This document shows, piece by piece, positions 1 through 8,895 of a stretch of 64,000 nucleotides of DNA; positions within the stretch are counted from its first letter, which is position 1; the number at the start of each line of letters is the position of its first letter. The DNA comes from DASRWT01 sp963748485 (GTDB taxonomy: Bacteria; Methylomirabilota; Methylomirabilia; Rokubacteriales; CSP1-6), in NCBI GenBank assembly GCA_963748485.1, contig CAVVJF010000006.1:1-64000 (forward strand). The letters run 5' to 3'. A model generated the notes under the pieces. That model did no database searches and was not told the origin of the DNA. It saw only the letters and a program-made list of their open reading frames with translations. The translations under genes were made by a program, and so were the position numbers.

Positions 1-80
1 ATCTGTTCCTGTGCTCGGACGAGTCGTCCTACGTGACCGGCGCGACCCTGATGGTCGATGCCGGCCGCTCCATCATCTGA
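1..80 (+). CDS. SDR family oxidoreductase, C-terminal fragment
   Basis: The window opens inside a gene. Reading from base 3, the last 25 codons encode a tail containing YVTGATLMVDAG, followed by a TGA stop at 78-80. The pattern TG-x(4-5)-VDGG near the C-terminus is characteristic of classical short-chain dehydrogenases/reductases, where it ends the last beta strand of the Rossmann fold. The substrate cannot be inferred from this fragment. The next gene starts 24 bases later on the same strand, so the two could be co-transcribed. Confidence 0.75.
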   Translation, partial: LFLCSDESSYVTGATLMVDAGRSII

Positions 81-104
81 GGCCATTCCGCGAGGAGGTC
101 GCCC

Positions 105-1124
105 ATGCGCGCCGTCGTCCTGCGTGAGCCCGGACCCGCCGACCGCCTGAAGCTGGAGAGCCTGCCTGATCCGACACCCGGCGCCGGCGAAGCGGTGGTG
201 CGGCTCCGCGCCGCCGCATTGAATCACCGCGATGTCTGGATCCGCAGCGGCACCGGCGCCTACGCGGCGGGTTTCGCGCGTCCGGTCATCCTGGGCTCCG
301 ACGGCGCCGGCGAGGTCACGGCGGTGGGCGACGGCGTGGACCGCGCTCTCGTGGGGCGGGCGGTGGTCATCAACCCGAGCCTGGACTGGGGCGACGACGA
401 CCTGGCGCAGGGCCCCGGCTTTCGCATCCTCGGGCTTCCCGACGACGGCACCTACGCGGAGGACCTCCGGATCCCGGCGCGCAATGTCCTGCCCAAGCCG
501 GCCCACCTGTCGTTCGAAGAGGCGGCCGCGATCCCCCTCGCCGCGCTCACCGCGTATCGCGCGGTGGTGAGCCGCGCGCGGGTGCAGGCCGGCGAGACCG
601 TGCTGGTGACGGGCATCGGGGGCGGCGTGTCCACCTTCGCCCTGCAGATGGCCGCGCATCTCAAGGCGCGGGTGCTGGTCACGTCAGGGAGCGACGCCAA
701 GCTGGCGCGCGCGCGGGAGCTCGGCGCGGCGGGCGGCGCCAACTACCGCACCGGGGACTGGGCGCGCGAGATCGTGGCGCTGGCGGGCGGGCAGGGGCCC
801 GACGTGGTGATCGACAGCGTGGGCGGGGAGACCTTCGCCCGCGCCATCGACATCCTGAAGCCCGGCGGCCGCATCGCGACCTACGGCGCCACCTCCGGGC
901 CCGTGAAGGACTTCGCGCCCCGCTCGGTGTTCTGGAAGCAGATCACCGTGCTGGGCACCACCATGGGCAGCCCGCGCGAGTTCGAGGCCATGCTGCGGCT
1001 CTACGACGGGGGCGGGCTCCGGCCCGTCATCGACCGGGTCTTTCCTCTCGCGGAGGCCGCCGCGGCCCATCGCCGCATGGAGGAGGCCGGGCAGTTCGGC
1101 AAGATTGTCCTCTCCATGAGTTAG
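105..1124 (+). CDS. Zinc-type alcohol dehydrogenase / quinone oxidoreductase (MDR superfamily)
   Basis: 339 aa, a normal length for medium-chain dehydrogenases. The N-terminal GroES-like domain (about residues 25-130) contains LNHRDVWIRSG and GSDGAGEVTAVG. The NAD(P)-binding Rossmann domain follows, with VLVTGIGGGVSTFALQMA near residues 165-185. Asn replaces the catalytic zinc cysteine (LNHRD rather than GICGSD), and I see no structural four-cysteine lobe, so this looks like a zinc-independent quinone-oxidoreductase-like member that reduces enones, quinones or aldehydes with NADPH. The ATG at 105 is preceded by GCGAGGAGG. It follows the SDR fragment closely. Exact substrate unknown. Confidence 0.85.
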   Translation: MRAVVLREPGPADRLKLESLPDPTPGAGEAVVRLRAAALNHRDVWIRSGTGAYAAGFARPVILGSDGAGEVTAVGDGVDRALVGRAVVINPSLDWGDDDLAQGPGFRILGLPDDGTYAEDLRIPARNVLPKPAHLSFEEAAAIPLAALTAYRAVVSRARVQAGETVLVTGIGGGVSTFALQMAAHLKARVLVTSGSDAKLARARELGAAGGANYRTGDWAREIVALAGGQGPDVVIDSVGGETFARAIDILKPGGRIATYGATSGPVKDFAPRSVFWKQITVLGTTMGSPREFEAMLRLYDGGGLRPVIDRVFPLAEAAAAHRRMEEAGQFGKIVLSMS

Positions 1125-1133
1125 GTTAGGGGG

Positions 1134-2240
1134 GTGGCGGCGACGGTCCGGCTGCTCTCCCTGGACGTCTTCCGCGGCATCACGGTGGCGGCCATGGTGC
1201 TCGTCAACAACCCCGGCACCTGGAGCGCGATCTACGCGCCGCTGCGTCACGCCGACTGGCATGGCGCGACGCCCACCGACCTCATCTTTCCCTTCTTCCT
1301 GTTCATCGTGGGCGTGGCGGTGCCGTTCTCGCTGGCCTCCCGCGCCGACGCCCGGGGAGCGCGGGCGCCCTTCCGCGGGTGCTCCGCCGCGCGCTCCTGA
1401 TCTTCGCGCTGGGCATCCTGCTTCACGCGCTGCCGTGGTTTCAGTGGGAGACGCTGCGCATCCCGGGGGTGCTGCAGCGCATCGCCGTCGTGCTATCTCG
1501 TGGCCGCCCTCATCTATCTGGCGACCGGCTGGCGCGGGCAGGCCATCTGGGCGGCGGCGCTCCTGCTCGGCTACTGGGCCCTCATGACGCTGGTGCCGGT
1601 GCCCGGCCATGGTGCGGGCGACCTCGGCAAGGAGTGGAATCTCGCCGCGTATGTCAACCGCGCGCTGCTCGGGCCCGCGCATATCTGGCGCGTGTCGCGC
1701 GTGTACGACCCCGAGGGCATCCTGAGCACGGTGCCGGCGGTGGGCACCACCCTCCTCGGCGTGCTCGCGGGAGGATGGCTGCGCAGCGGGCGGTCGCCCG
1801 GCGCGATCGTGCGGGGCCTCGTCGGGGCGGGTGTGGCTGGGGTCGGGGCGGGATGGCTGTGGGGGCTCGCGTTTCCCATCAACAAGCCCCTGTGGACCAG
1901 CTCGTACGTCCTCTACACCGCGGGCTGGGCCCTGCTGGCGCTGGCCGCGTGCTACTGGGTGATCGAGATGCGCGGCCGCACGGGCTGGGCGCGGCCGTTC
2001 GTGGTCTTCGGCGTCAACGCCCTCGCCCTCTACTTCCTCTCGAGCCTGGCCGCCAAGCTGCTCGGCATGATCCGCGTGGGCGAGCCGCCGCGATCGCTTC
2101 AGTCGTGGCTGTACACGCAGCTCTTCGCGCCCTGGGCCGCGCCCATCAACGCGTCGCTCGCCTACGCGATCGCCTACCTCCTCCTCTGGTGGGCGATCAT
2201 GTGGGCGCTCTACCGCGCGGGCATCCGCATCCGCGTGTAG
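1134..2240 (+). CDS. Heparan-alpha-glucosaminide N-acetyltransferase-like membrane acyltransferase (NagX/DUF5009), frameshifted
   Basis: The pieces together encode a multi-pass membrane protein of about 365 aa. The N-terminus has the family hallmark SLDVFRGITVAAMVLVNNPG, then a loop with the expected catalytic His (RHADWHG) and DLIFPFFLFIVG. Later helices continue to about base 2235. The reading frame changes near 1375 and again near 1495; the three segments are each family-like and join cleanly, so single-base indels are likely. The family acetylates or otherwise acylates amino sugars across the cytoplasmic membrane. The start is a GTG at 1134. It is 9 bases after the preceding oxidoreductase. 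Confidence 0.7.
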
Positions 2241-2241
2241 G

Positions 2242-3385
2242 CTACTTGATCAGGCCGTAGAACTTCCCCGCGTTCTCGCAGACGATCTTCCTGGTCACCG
2301 CGGGCGGCAGGTGCCCGAACTGCTCGTCGATGTACCGCGGTGGACTCGGGCCACACGCCGTCGCCGTGCGGGTAGTCGGACCCCCACATCAGCGTCTCCA
2401 CGCCCATGTCCTCGATGAGCTTGGTGCCGATGCGGTCGAACTGGAAGGTCGCCTTGCACTGCCGATGCCAGTAGTCGCTGGGCTTCATCTTGAGCCCGAG
2501 GTCATGGAAACGGTCCTCCCACTCGAAGTCCATGCGGTCGAGCGCGTAGGGGATCCAGCCGATGCCGCTCTCGCCGAAGGCGATGCGCACGTTGGGATAG
2601 CGCTCGAGCACGGCGGCGCCGATGACGGCGGCGAGGATGTTCACGAGGTTCATCTGGAAGCCCGACACCACCGTGAAGAAGGCCGCGCGGCGGGTGAGGC
2701 CGGTCTGCTGATCGAGCTTGCCGGGCGGGAGCGCGGGAAAGGTGTGGAAGTGCAGCGGCAGGTTGACGTCGTTGACGGCCTTCCAGATCGGCTCCCACAC
2801 CGGGTGCCACATGGGCTCCATGTCCCACGAGCAGGACAGCTCGAGCCCCCGCAGCCCCATCTTCGCCACGCGGTGGATCTCCTTCACGGCGGCGTCGATG
2901 TCGCCGTAGGGCAGGCAGGCTAGCCCGATCTCGCGCTCCGGATAGTGGCGGCAGAAGTCCTGGAGCCAGTCGTTGTAGATGCGGAACATCTCGTTGGCCG
3001 CCTCGTGGTCGTTGAGCCGAGTGGCGGCGCCGAGAATGCCGTACATGACCTCCGCGTCCACGCCGTCGCGGTCCATGTCCTTGATGCGCAGCTGCGGGTC
3101 GCTCACGCGGCGGATGCCCTTCTTGCCGTCGTCATAGAGGCCGGTCTTGGCCATGACGTCGACCCGATGGTGCATGCCCGGGACGAACTTCTGTCCGGCC
3201 GGGCCGACGCCGTTCACCAATCCGAACGACTGGCCGTTGCGACAGGTCCAGAACGGGCCGTCGGGCCCCTCCTTCGTGAAGGGCATGCGCTCCTTCATGG
3301 TGGCGGAGGCATTGGAGGTGAAGAGATCCGGCGGCATCCAGGGCAGGTCGAGGTGGCAGTCGGCGGAGATGCGCCCGTAGTTCAT
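2242..3385 (-). CDS. Amidohydrolase family metal-dependent hydrolase/decarboxylase (frameshift near C-terminus)
   Basis: About 380 aa TIM-barrel protein related to 2-amino-3-carboxymuconate semialdehyde decarboxylase-type amidohydrolases. It has ISADCHLDLPW at the N-terminus (in place of the usual HxH), LPLHFHTFP in the middle and MWGSDYPHGDGVWPES at the C-terminus, where the Asp is a metal/catalytic residue. The start at 3385 is preceded by CGAGGAGAATCC, a good ribosome site. An extra base near 2337 shifts the frame; in the corrected frame the protein ends with FYGLIK and TAG at 2242-2244. Likely acts on a carboxylated aromatic or heterocyclic catabolite in the cytoplasm. Convergent with the preceding acyltransferase. 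Confidence 0.8.
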
Positions 3386-3454
3386 GGATTCTCCTCGGCG
3401 TCGGGGTAGGCTGGCGCTGCGAGCGGTCCCATCCACATGCGGGAAATATAACCC

Positions 3455-3763
3455 TTGATCGGACGGAAGGGCAGGGGATTGACGGCGGGGTTGCTGCTCG
3501 CCCTCGGCGACCCCGCGGTGGCCGACGAGCGCCCGGGCGCGGCGCCGGCCACGCCGTGGGCCTGTCCGGCGAGCCATCCCATCAAGGGCTATGTCGCCGA
3601 GGAATACGGACGCGTCTTCTTCCGCCCGGGCACGCGCTACTACGAGGAGGCGAGCCCGGATCGCTGCTACGCGAGTGAGGACGAAGCTCGCCGCGACGGC
3701 GCCCGTCGGGCGCCGGATGACGAGCCGGCGGCGTCGCTGAGCCGGCGGCCGGCCCGCGCTTGA
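3455..3763 (+). CDS. Small secreted protein with a sunset-like domain
   Basis: 102 aa from a TTG at 3455; an in-frame TTG at 3479 after GCAGGGGA is an equally good start. A short hydrophobic stretch (LTAGLLLALG) suggests export. The mature part contains CPASHPIKGY, then GRVFFRPGTRYYEEASPDRC, then an Asp/Glu/Ala-rich end. The arrangement C-P-IKGN...G.YH.PG..YY....PE.CF.SE.EA...G.R is the signature of the small sunset domain found in secreted nucleases and envelope proteins, whose function is poorly defined. It is divergent from the amidohydrolase and 31 bases before the FAD oxidase. Confidence 0.55.
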   Translation: MIGRKGRGLTAGLLLALGDPAVADERPGAAPATPWACPASHPIKGYVAEEYGRVFFRPGTRYYEEASPDRCYASEDEARRDGARRAPDDEPAASLSRRPARA

Positions 3764-3794
3764 CCGTGCACGGCGCGGGCCCTACGCTCCGACC

Positions 3795-4946
3795 ATGGCC
3801 GCACGCAAGACGTTCGACGCCGTGGTCGTGGGAGGCGGGATACTCGGCATGGCCACCGCCTATCATCTCGTGGGCGCGGGCGCGCGCACGCTGGTGGTGG
3901 ATCGCGAGGACGTGGGCCGCGCCACCGACGCCGGCGCCGGCATCCTCTCGCCGGAGACGAACAGCCGCGATCCCGAGGCCTGGTACGAATTCGCCATGGC
4001 CTCGGTCGAGTACTACCCCGCGCTCGTGGACCGCCTGCGCGGCGAGCAGGCGGGCGACACTGGCTATGCGCGCTGCGGGAAGCTGGTGGTCGCGGTGTCG
4101 GACGACGAGGTGGAGCCGTTCGAGCATGCCCGTCGCGTCGTCTTCGACCGCCGGCGGCGCCGGGACAAGCCCAGCGCCGAGAGCCTGCGCGAGATCTCGC
4201 CGGCGGAGGCGCGCGAGCTCTACCCGCCCCTCGCCCCCGTGCGCGGGGCGATCTACTCGCGCGACGCCGCGCGCGTGGACGGCCGGCTCCTCAACCGCGC
4301 TCTGCGCGCGGCCGCCGAAGCGCGCGGGCTCGTGATCCGGCGGGGCAGCGTGGAGGCGCTCGTGATCGCGAAGGGGGTGGTGACGGGGATCCGCGTCGGG
4401 GGCCAGACCTTCGCCGCCGGGGCCGTCGCCATCGCCGGAGGGGCGTGGTCGGAGGCGTTCGGCGCGCAGCTGCGCGTGGCGATTCCCCTCGCTCCGCAAC
4501 GCGGCCAGATCATCCACCTCGGCCTGCGTGATGTCGACACCACGGACTGGCCGATGGTCAACGCGTTCCACCACCACTATCTGGTGGCCTGGCCGGACCA
4601 GCGCGTGGTGGCGGGGGCGACGCGCGAGACGGGCTCAGGCTTCGCGCCCCATACCACCGCCGCGGGGGTGCGCGAGGTGCTGGGGGAAGCGCTGCGGGTG
4701 GCGCCGGGGCTGGCGGGCGCCGAGGTGCGTGAGATCCGCGTGGGCCTGCGGCCGCTCACCATCGACACCCTCCCGGTGCTCGGTCCGGTACCGAGCACAC
4801 GGGGAGTCTTCCTCAACACCGGTCACGGGCCGACCGGGCTGACGCTGGGCGCGCTCAGCGGCAAGGTCGTCGCCGAGCAGATGCTCGGCAAGCACCCGGA
4901 TGTCGACATCGCTCCGTTCTCGATCGTTCGCTTTGCGCGAGCCTGA
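3795..4946 (+). CDS. FAD-dependent oxidoreductase, DAO/glycine oxidase family
   Basis: 383 aa. The N-terminal dinucleotide-binding motif is VVVGGGILGMATAYHLVGAG (about residues 10-29), followed by the acidic ribose-binding end of strand 2 (VVDRED). The C-terminus has GLRPLTIDTLPVLGPVP and NTGHGPTGLTLG, the conserved FAD-contact region of D-amino-acid/glycine/sarcosine oxidases. It probably oxidises a secondary or D-amine with oxygen or a quinone as acceptor; the substrate is not predictable. A second member of the family lies at 6844, and both flank a TauD dioxygenase and a peptidase. Confidence 0.85.
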   Translation: MAARKTFDAVVVGGGILGMATAYHLVGAGARTLVVDREDVGRATDAGAGILSPETNSRDPEAWYEFAMASVEYYPALVDRLRGEQAGDTGYARCGKLVVAVSDDEVEPFEHARRVVFDRRRRRDKPSAESLREISPAEARELYPPLAPVRGAIYSRDAARVDGRLLNRALRAAAEARGLVIRRGSVEALVIAKGVVTGIRVGGQTFAAGAVAIAGGAWSEAFGAQLRVAIPLAPQRGQIIHLGLRDVDTTDWPMVNAFHHHYLVAWPDQRVVAGATRETGSGFAPHTTAAGVREVLGEALRVAPGLAGAEVREIRVGLRPLTIDTLPVLGPVPSTRGVFLNTGHGPTGLTLGALSGKVVAEQMLGKHPDVDIAPFSIVRFARA

Positions 4947-5873
4947 TCAGCCGTCGAGGGCGGGCAGCGTGGCGGGGTCCGCGAAGGGCGGATCCGCGGT
5001 GGGCCCATCGCCCGCCACCGTCGTCCGCCGCATGATGCGCGGGTAGCGCGCGGAATCCCAGGGCCGCCCGCGATGCAGGACGCAGCGGTTGTCCCACATC
5101 ACGAGATCCCACTGCCGCCAGGTGTGCCGGTACACGCGCTCCGGCGCGGTAGTCAGCGCCAGCAGCTCGTCGAGCAGGGCACGGCTCTCCGCGTAGGGCA
5201 TACCCTCGATGAACCAGGCGTGCGAGCCGATGTAGACGCCCTTCCGCCCGTTCGCGGGATTGGCGCGGACCAGGGCGTGGCGCACCGCGGGAAGCGCGGC
5301 GGCCTGCGCGGGATCGAAGAGATCCTTGGCGATGATGCTGCGTGAATAGATGATGCTGTGCACGGCGACCTTGCCCTCGAGCCGTGCCTTGAGGTCGGCA
5401 GGCAGATCCGCATAGGCGTGGCGCATGCTGGCGAACTCCGTCTCGCCGCCCACCGGCGGCACCTCGCGCGCGGACAATGCCGACGAGTGGGCCGGAATCG
5501 GCTTGAACGAGCTGTCGGTGTGCCAGAGCTGATTTCCCGACTGGTACAGCATACGGCGATCGCTCCAGTCCATGAGGCCGCCGTGGTCGGGGTCGGCATT
5601 CGACAAGTCGACCAGCTTCGGATCGTAGCGTGCCTCCTGGCCGGGCGAGATGATGGTCAGCTCGAGCGGACCGAAGCGCTCGCTGAAGGCCTTCTGCTGC
5701 GCATCGGTGAAGCGCTGATCGTGGAAGACGAGCACCGAGTGCTCGTCGAAGGCGGCGGCGATGCGCCCGAAGGTCTCGTCGGGCAGCGGCGCCGTGAGAT
5801 CCACGCCCTCGACGCGGGCGCCCAGGCAGGGATGGAGGGGCACGATGGTGAGGGGCGCGGCGGAGATCGCCAT
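4947..5873 (-). CDS. TauD/TfdA family 2-oxoglutarate-dependent dioxygenase
   Basis: 308 aa. The Fe(II) facial triad is visible: HTD at about residues 118-120 (LWHTDSSF) and the distal His in WDNRCVLHRG, followed by RIMRRTT, whose Arg binds 2-oxoglutarate. The middle contains PPVGGETEFASM, a family signature. Members hydroxylate taurine, 2,4-D, alkyl sulfates or related small acids, giving release of sulfite, phenol or aldehyde. The ATG at 5873 follows GAGGAGAGACGG. The reading frame stays open far upstream, but the N-terminus MAISAAPLTIVPL fits the family start. The gene is convergent with the FAD oxidase; their stops abut at 4946/4947. Confidence 0.88.
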   Translation of the reverse strand: MAISAAPLTIVPLHPCLGARVEGVDLTAPLPDETFGRIAAAFDEHSVLVFHDQRFTDAQQKAFSERFGPLELTIISPGQEARYDPKLVDLSNADPDHGGLMDWSDRRMLYQSGNQLWHTDSSFKPIPAHSSALSAREVPPVGGETEFASMRHAYADLPADLKARLEGKVAVHSIIYSRSIIAKDLFDPAQAAALPAVRHALVRANPANGRKGVYIGSHAWFIEGMPYAESRALLDELLALTTAPERVYRHTWRQWDLVMWDNRCVLHRGRPWDSARYPRIMRRTTVAGDGPTADPPFADPATLPALDG

Positions 5874-5890
5874 CCGTCTCTCCTCTGTCG

Positions 5891-6769
5891 TCACCGCGAC
5901 GCGGCGGCGAAGGTGTCGCACTGGCGCACCTCGCCGGCGTCGAGGCCGGCGCGGAACCAGCGCACGCGCTGGGCGGACGAGCCGTGGGTGAAGGACTCGG
6001 GTGAGACGGTGCCGCGGGTCTGGCGCTGGATGCGGTCGTCGCCGATGGCCGCGGCCGCCTGCAGGCCCGCCTCGAGGTCGCCGGGGTCGAGGAGATTGCG
6101 CTGGCGCGCGTAGTGCCCCCACACCCCGGCGAAGCAATCGGCCTGGAGCTCCATGGCCACCGACAGCTGGTTGCCGCGGGTCTCGCTGACGCGCCCGCGC
6201 TGGGCCTGCACCTTCTCGGAGATCCCCATCAGGTTCTGCACGTGGTGGCCGATCTCGTGGGCGATCACGTAGGCGCGGGCGAACTCGCCGGGGGCGCCGA
6301 AGCGGCCGGAGAGATCCTCGAAGAACGAGCGGTCCAGATAGACGCGGTGGTCGCCCGGGCAGTAGAAGGGGCCCACCGCCGCGTTGGCGAAGCCGCAGGC
6401 GGACTCGACGGCGCCGCGAAAGAGCACGAGGCGCGGCGTCTGATACTCGCCGCCCAGGCGCTGAAACAGGCCGCGCCACGTGTCCTCGGTATCGCCGAGC
6501 ACGCGGGCCACGAACTCCTTGGTCTCGTCAGAGGGCGCGGCGGCTCCGGGAGGGGAGCCGGATGGGGCCGGAGCGGGCACGGACGGCGGGCCCTCGCCCT
6601 GCAGTCCGGTGAGGACCTCGAGGGGATTGAGGCCGAGCAGGAGGCTCACCACCACCACCGCGATGAGGCCGGCGCCGCCGATCTTCATGCCGCCGCCGAC
6701 CCCGCGGGCCGGGCCGGCGCCTTCCCGGTCCTCGATGTTGCCGCTGCCCCGCATGTCGCGCCATCGCAT
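5891..6769 (-). CDS. Neutral zinc metallopeptidase, YpfJ/KPN_02809 family
   Basis: 292 aa. One transmembrane helix (about residues 25-45, AGLIAVVVVSLLLGLNPLEV) anchors the protein, then a linker rich in Pro, Ala and Ser, then the peptidase domain with AYVIAHEIGHHVQNLMG (HExxH zinc motif at about residues 170-174) and AMELQADCFAGVWGHYA, the third metal ligand region. The N-terminal MRWRDMRGSGNIEDREG is very typical of this family. Start at 6769 with AGGAGGGCCGGCC upstream. It is predicted to be membrane-anchored with an outward-facing catalytic domain; natural substrates are unknown. It lies upstream of and close to the dioxygenase gene. Confidence 0.9.
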   Translation of the reverse strand: MRWRDMRGSGNIEDREGAGPARGVGGGMKIGGAGLIAVVVVSLLLGLNPLEVLTGLQGEGPPSVPAPAPSGSPPGAAAPSDETKEFVARVLGDTEDTWRGLFQRLGGEYQTPRLVLFRGAVESACGFANAAVGPFYCPGDHRVYLDRSFFEDLSGRFGAPGEFARAYVIAHEIGHHVQNLMGISEKVQAQRGRVSETRGNQLSVAMELQADCFAGVWGHYARQRNLLDPGDLEAGLQAAAAIGDDRIQRQTRGTVSPESFTHGSSAQRVRWFRAGLDAGEVRQCDTFAAASR

Positions 6770-6843
6770 GGCCGGCCCTCCTTGCGCCCGAGCATACACC
6801 TCGGCTCGTGGGAAGGCGCGGGGTGCGGTAGGATCGTCCCCAC

Positions 6844-8220
6844 ATGAGCGCGAGCACCGCCGAGGTCGTCATCTGCGGCGCCGGGATCGCCGGCATCGCC
6901 GCCGCCTATCACCTGAGCGTCCGGCGGGGCATGAGCGGAGTCGTCCTCGTGGACGACCGCTCGCCGCTGTCGCTCACCAGCGACAAGTCCGCGGAGTCCT
7001 ACCGCAACTGGTGGCCGGGCCCCGGCGACGCCATGGTCGGCCTCATCAACCGCAGCATCGACCTCCTCGAGGAGCTGGCCCGGGAGAGCGGCAACGTGTT
7101 CCGCATGAACCGCCGCGGCTACCTCTTCGCCACCGCGGACCCCGCGCGGGTGCCGGACTTTCTCCGCGTCGCCCGCGAGGCGGCGGAGCGCGGCGTGGGA
7201 CCAGCGCGCATACACGCGACCCCGGGCGGCGAGTATCGCCCCGCGCCCGCGGAGGGCTTCGAGGATCAGCCGGTCGGCACGGACGTCGTCACCGACGCGA
7301 GCCTCATCCGCCGCCACTTCCCGTACCTGGCCGAGGACACGGTGGCGCTGCTCCACGCCCGCCGCTGTGGCTGGTTCAGCGGCCAGCAGATGGGTATGTA
7401 CCTTCTCGAACGCGCGCGCGAGAAGGGCGTGCGGCTCGTGGAAGGACGGGTGGAGTCGCTGGAGCTATCGGGCGGGCGCGTACGCGCGGCGCGGGTGGTG
7501 GGCCCCGGGGGGAGCCGCAGCATCTCCACCCCGCGTTTCGTGATCGCGGCGGGACCCCACCTGAAGGAAGTCGGGCGGCTCATCGGCGTGGAGCTGCCCG
7601 TCTTCTGCGAGCGGCACGCCAAGGTCGCCTTCACCGACTCGCTGGGCGCGGTGCCGCGGCACGCGCCCATGATGATCTGGACCGACCCGGTTCGCCTCCC
7701 GTGGTCGGCCGAGGAGCGGGCGGTGCTCGGCGAGGCGGCGGAGACGCGCCGCCTCCTCGAGGAGATGCCGGCGGGGGTCCATGGCCGTCCCGAGGGCGCC
7801 GGAGACAGCCCCATCGTGCTGGGTGTCTGGACCTACGACGTCGAGCCGGTGGAGCCACGCTTTCCCGTGGAGTTCGATCCCTCGTACGCTGAGATCGTGG
7901 TTCGCGGTCTGTCACGGATGATCCCGGCGATGGCGGGCTACGCCGAGCGTCTCCCGCGCTCCTTCGTGGACGGAGGCTACTACACCAAGACGGAGGAGAA
8001 TCGCCTCCTCGCCGGCCCGCTCCCCGTCGAGGGCGCATTCGTCCTGGGCGGCCTGTCCGGCTACGGTCTCATGTCCTCCAATGGAGCCGCCGATCTCCTC
8101 GCCGATCACATCACCGGCCGGACGCTGCCGCCGTATGCGGGAGCGTTTCAGCTCGACCGCTATACCGATCCCGCCTACCGGGAGCTTCTGGCCGCATGGG
8201 GCGACTCCGGGCAGCTCTGA
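6844..8220 (+). CDS. FAD-dependent oxidoreductase, DAO/sarcosine oxidase-like
   Basis: 458 aa. The N-terminal Rossmann motif VVICGAGIAGIAAAYHLSVRRG is followed by a strand ending VVLVDDRSPLSLTSDKS and RNWWPGPGDAMVGLINRSID, a pattern seen in sarcosine/dimethylglycine oxidase-like enzymes of uncultured soil bacteria. The C-terminal FAD-binding segment is FVLGGLSGYGLMSSNGAADLLADHITG. It probably oxidises a secondary amine or amino acid. ATG at 6844; divergent from the zinc peptidase with only a 74-base gap that must hold both promoters. Substrate unknown. Confidence 0.82.
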   Translation: MSASTAEVVICGAGIAGIAAAYHLSVRRGMSGVVLVDDRSPLSLTSDKSAESYRNWWPGPGDAMVGLINRSIDLLEELARESGNVFRMNRRGYLFATADPARVPDFLRVAREAAERGVGPARIHATPGGEYRPAPAEGFEDQPVGTDVVTDASLIRRHFPYLAEDTVALLHARRCGWFSGQQMGMYLLERAREKGVRLVEGRVESLELSGGRVRAARVVGPGGSRSISTPRFVIAAGPHLKEVGRLIGVELPVFCERHAKVAFTDSLGAVPRHAPMMIWTDPVRLPWSAEERAVLGEAAETRRLLEEMPAGVHGRPEGAGDSPIVLGVWTYDVEPVEPRFPVEFDPSYAEIVVRGLSRMIPAMAGYAERLPRSFVDGGYYTKTEENRLLAGPLPVEGAFVLGGLSGYGLMSSNGAADLLADHITGRTLPPYAGAFQLDRYTDPAYRELLAAWGDSGQL

Positions 8221-8358
8221 AGCCGCACCCCGCTTCGGCCCGGTTCGGAGGAAGATCGACTCAACGCATTGAAGTATTGGACTATAAGTGTGTTTCTGTA
8301 GGCATCCGTGGACCAGGGTTTCACATCGACCGCCCCTCGGTGTCTCATGGGTAGAGTG

Positions 8359-8895
8359 ATGGCTGACCAGGCGTTCGAGGCGGTGGTGGCCGCCCACCAC
8401 GCAGAGATACATCGGTACCTCGCGCGCGTGACGCGACGTCCGAGCGACGCGGACGATCTCTCTCAGGAGACGTTTCTCCGCGCGTTCCGAGCGCACGCCG
8501 CGCTGCCGCCGGACGCGAATGTCCGCGCCTGGCTCTTTACCATCGCGACGAATCTGTGCCGGAACCACTGGCGCTCCGAGGCGCGGCGGCGCCGGGCGCA
8601 CGAAGTGATGGGCAGTCGCCACGAGCGGGAGGACGCCGGGGGGCCGGAGGGAGAGGCCGTGCTCGAGCAGGCGAATATCAGGGTGACGGAGGTCGTCGGA
8701 GAGTTGCCGATGAAGCAGCGGCTGGCCTTCACCATGCGAAAAATTCACGAGCTTGAATACGCGGAGATCGGCGAGAGCCTCGGCTGCTCGGGGGAGAGCG
8801 CGCGCGCCCATGTATTCCAGGCGCTGCGGAAGGTCCGCCGGGCCCTGGGCGATCTCGCCATTGCCCCCCTCGGAGCGGGAGAGCCACGGGCATGA
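8359..8895 (+). CDS. ECF-type RNA polymerase sigma factor
   Basis: 178 aa from the ATG at 8359 (an upstream in-frame ATG at 8347 and GTG at 8308 are possible). Region 2 contains VVAAHHAEIHRYLARVTRRPSDADDLSQETFLRAF, cited here by its key part DADDLSQETFLRAF, followed by ANVRAWLFTIATNLCRNHWR. Region 4 has the helix-turn-helix YAEIGESLGCSGESARAHVF and QALRKVRRAL. It lacks extra C-terminal domains. Its TGA overlaps the ATG of the next gene (ATGA at 8892-8895), so translation is coupled to a zinc-finger anti-sigma protein joined to DNA-alkyl repair domains. The 138 bases upstream contain a TATAAG box near 8281 that could be a -10 element. It probably controls its own operon and repair genes. Confidence 0.9.
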   Translation: MADQAFEAVVAAHHAEIHRYLARVTRRPSDADDLSQETFLRAFRAHAALPPDANVRAWLFTIATNLCRNHWRSEARRRRAHEVMGSRHEREDAGGPEGEAVLEQANIRVTEVVGELPMKQRLAFTMRKIHELEYAEIGESLGCSGESARAHVFQALRKVRRALGDLAIAPLGAGEPRA

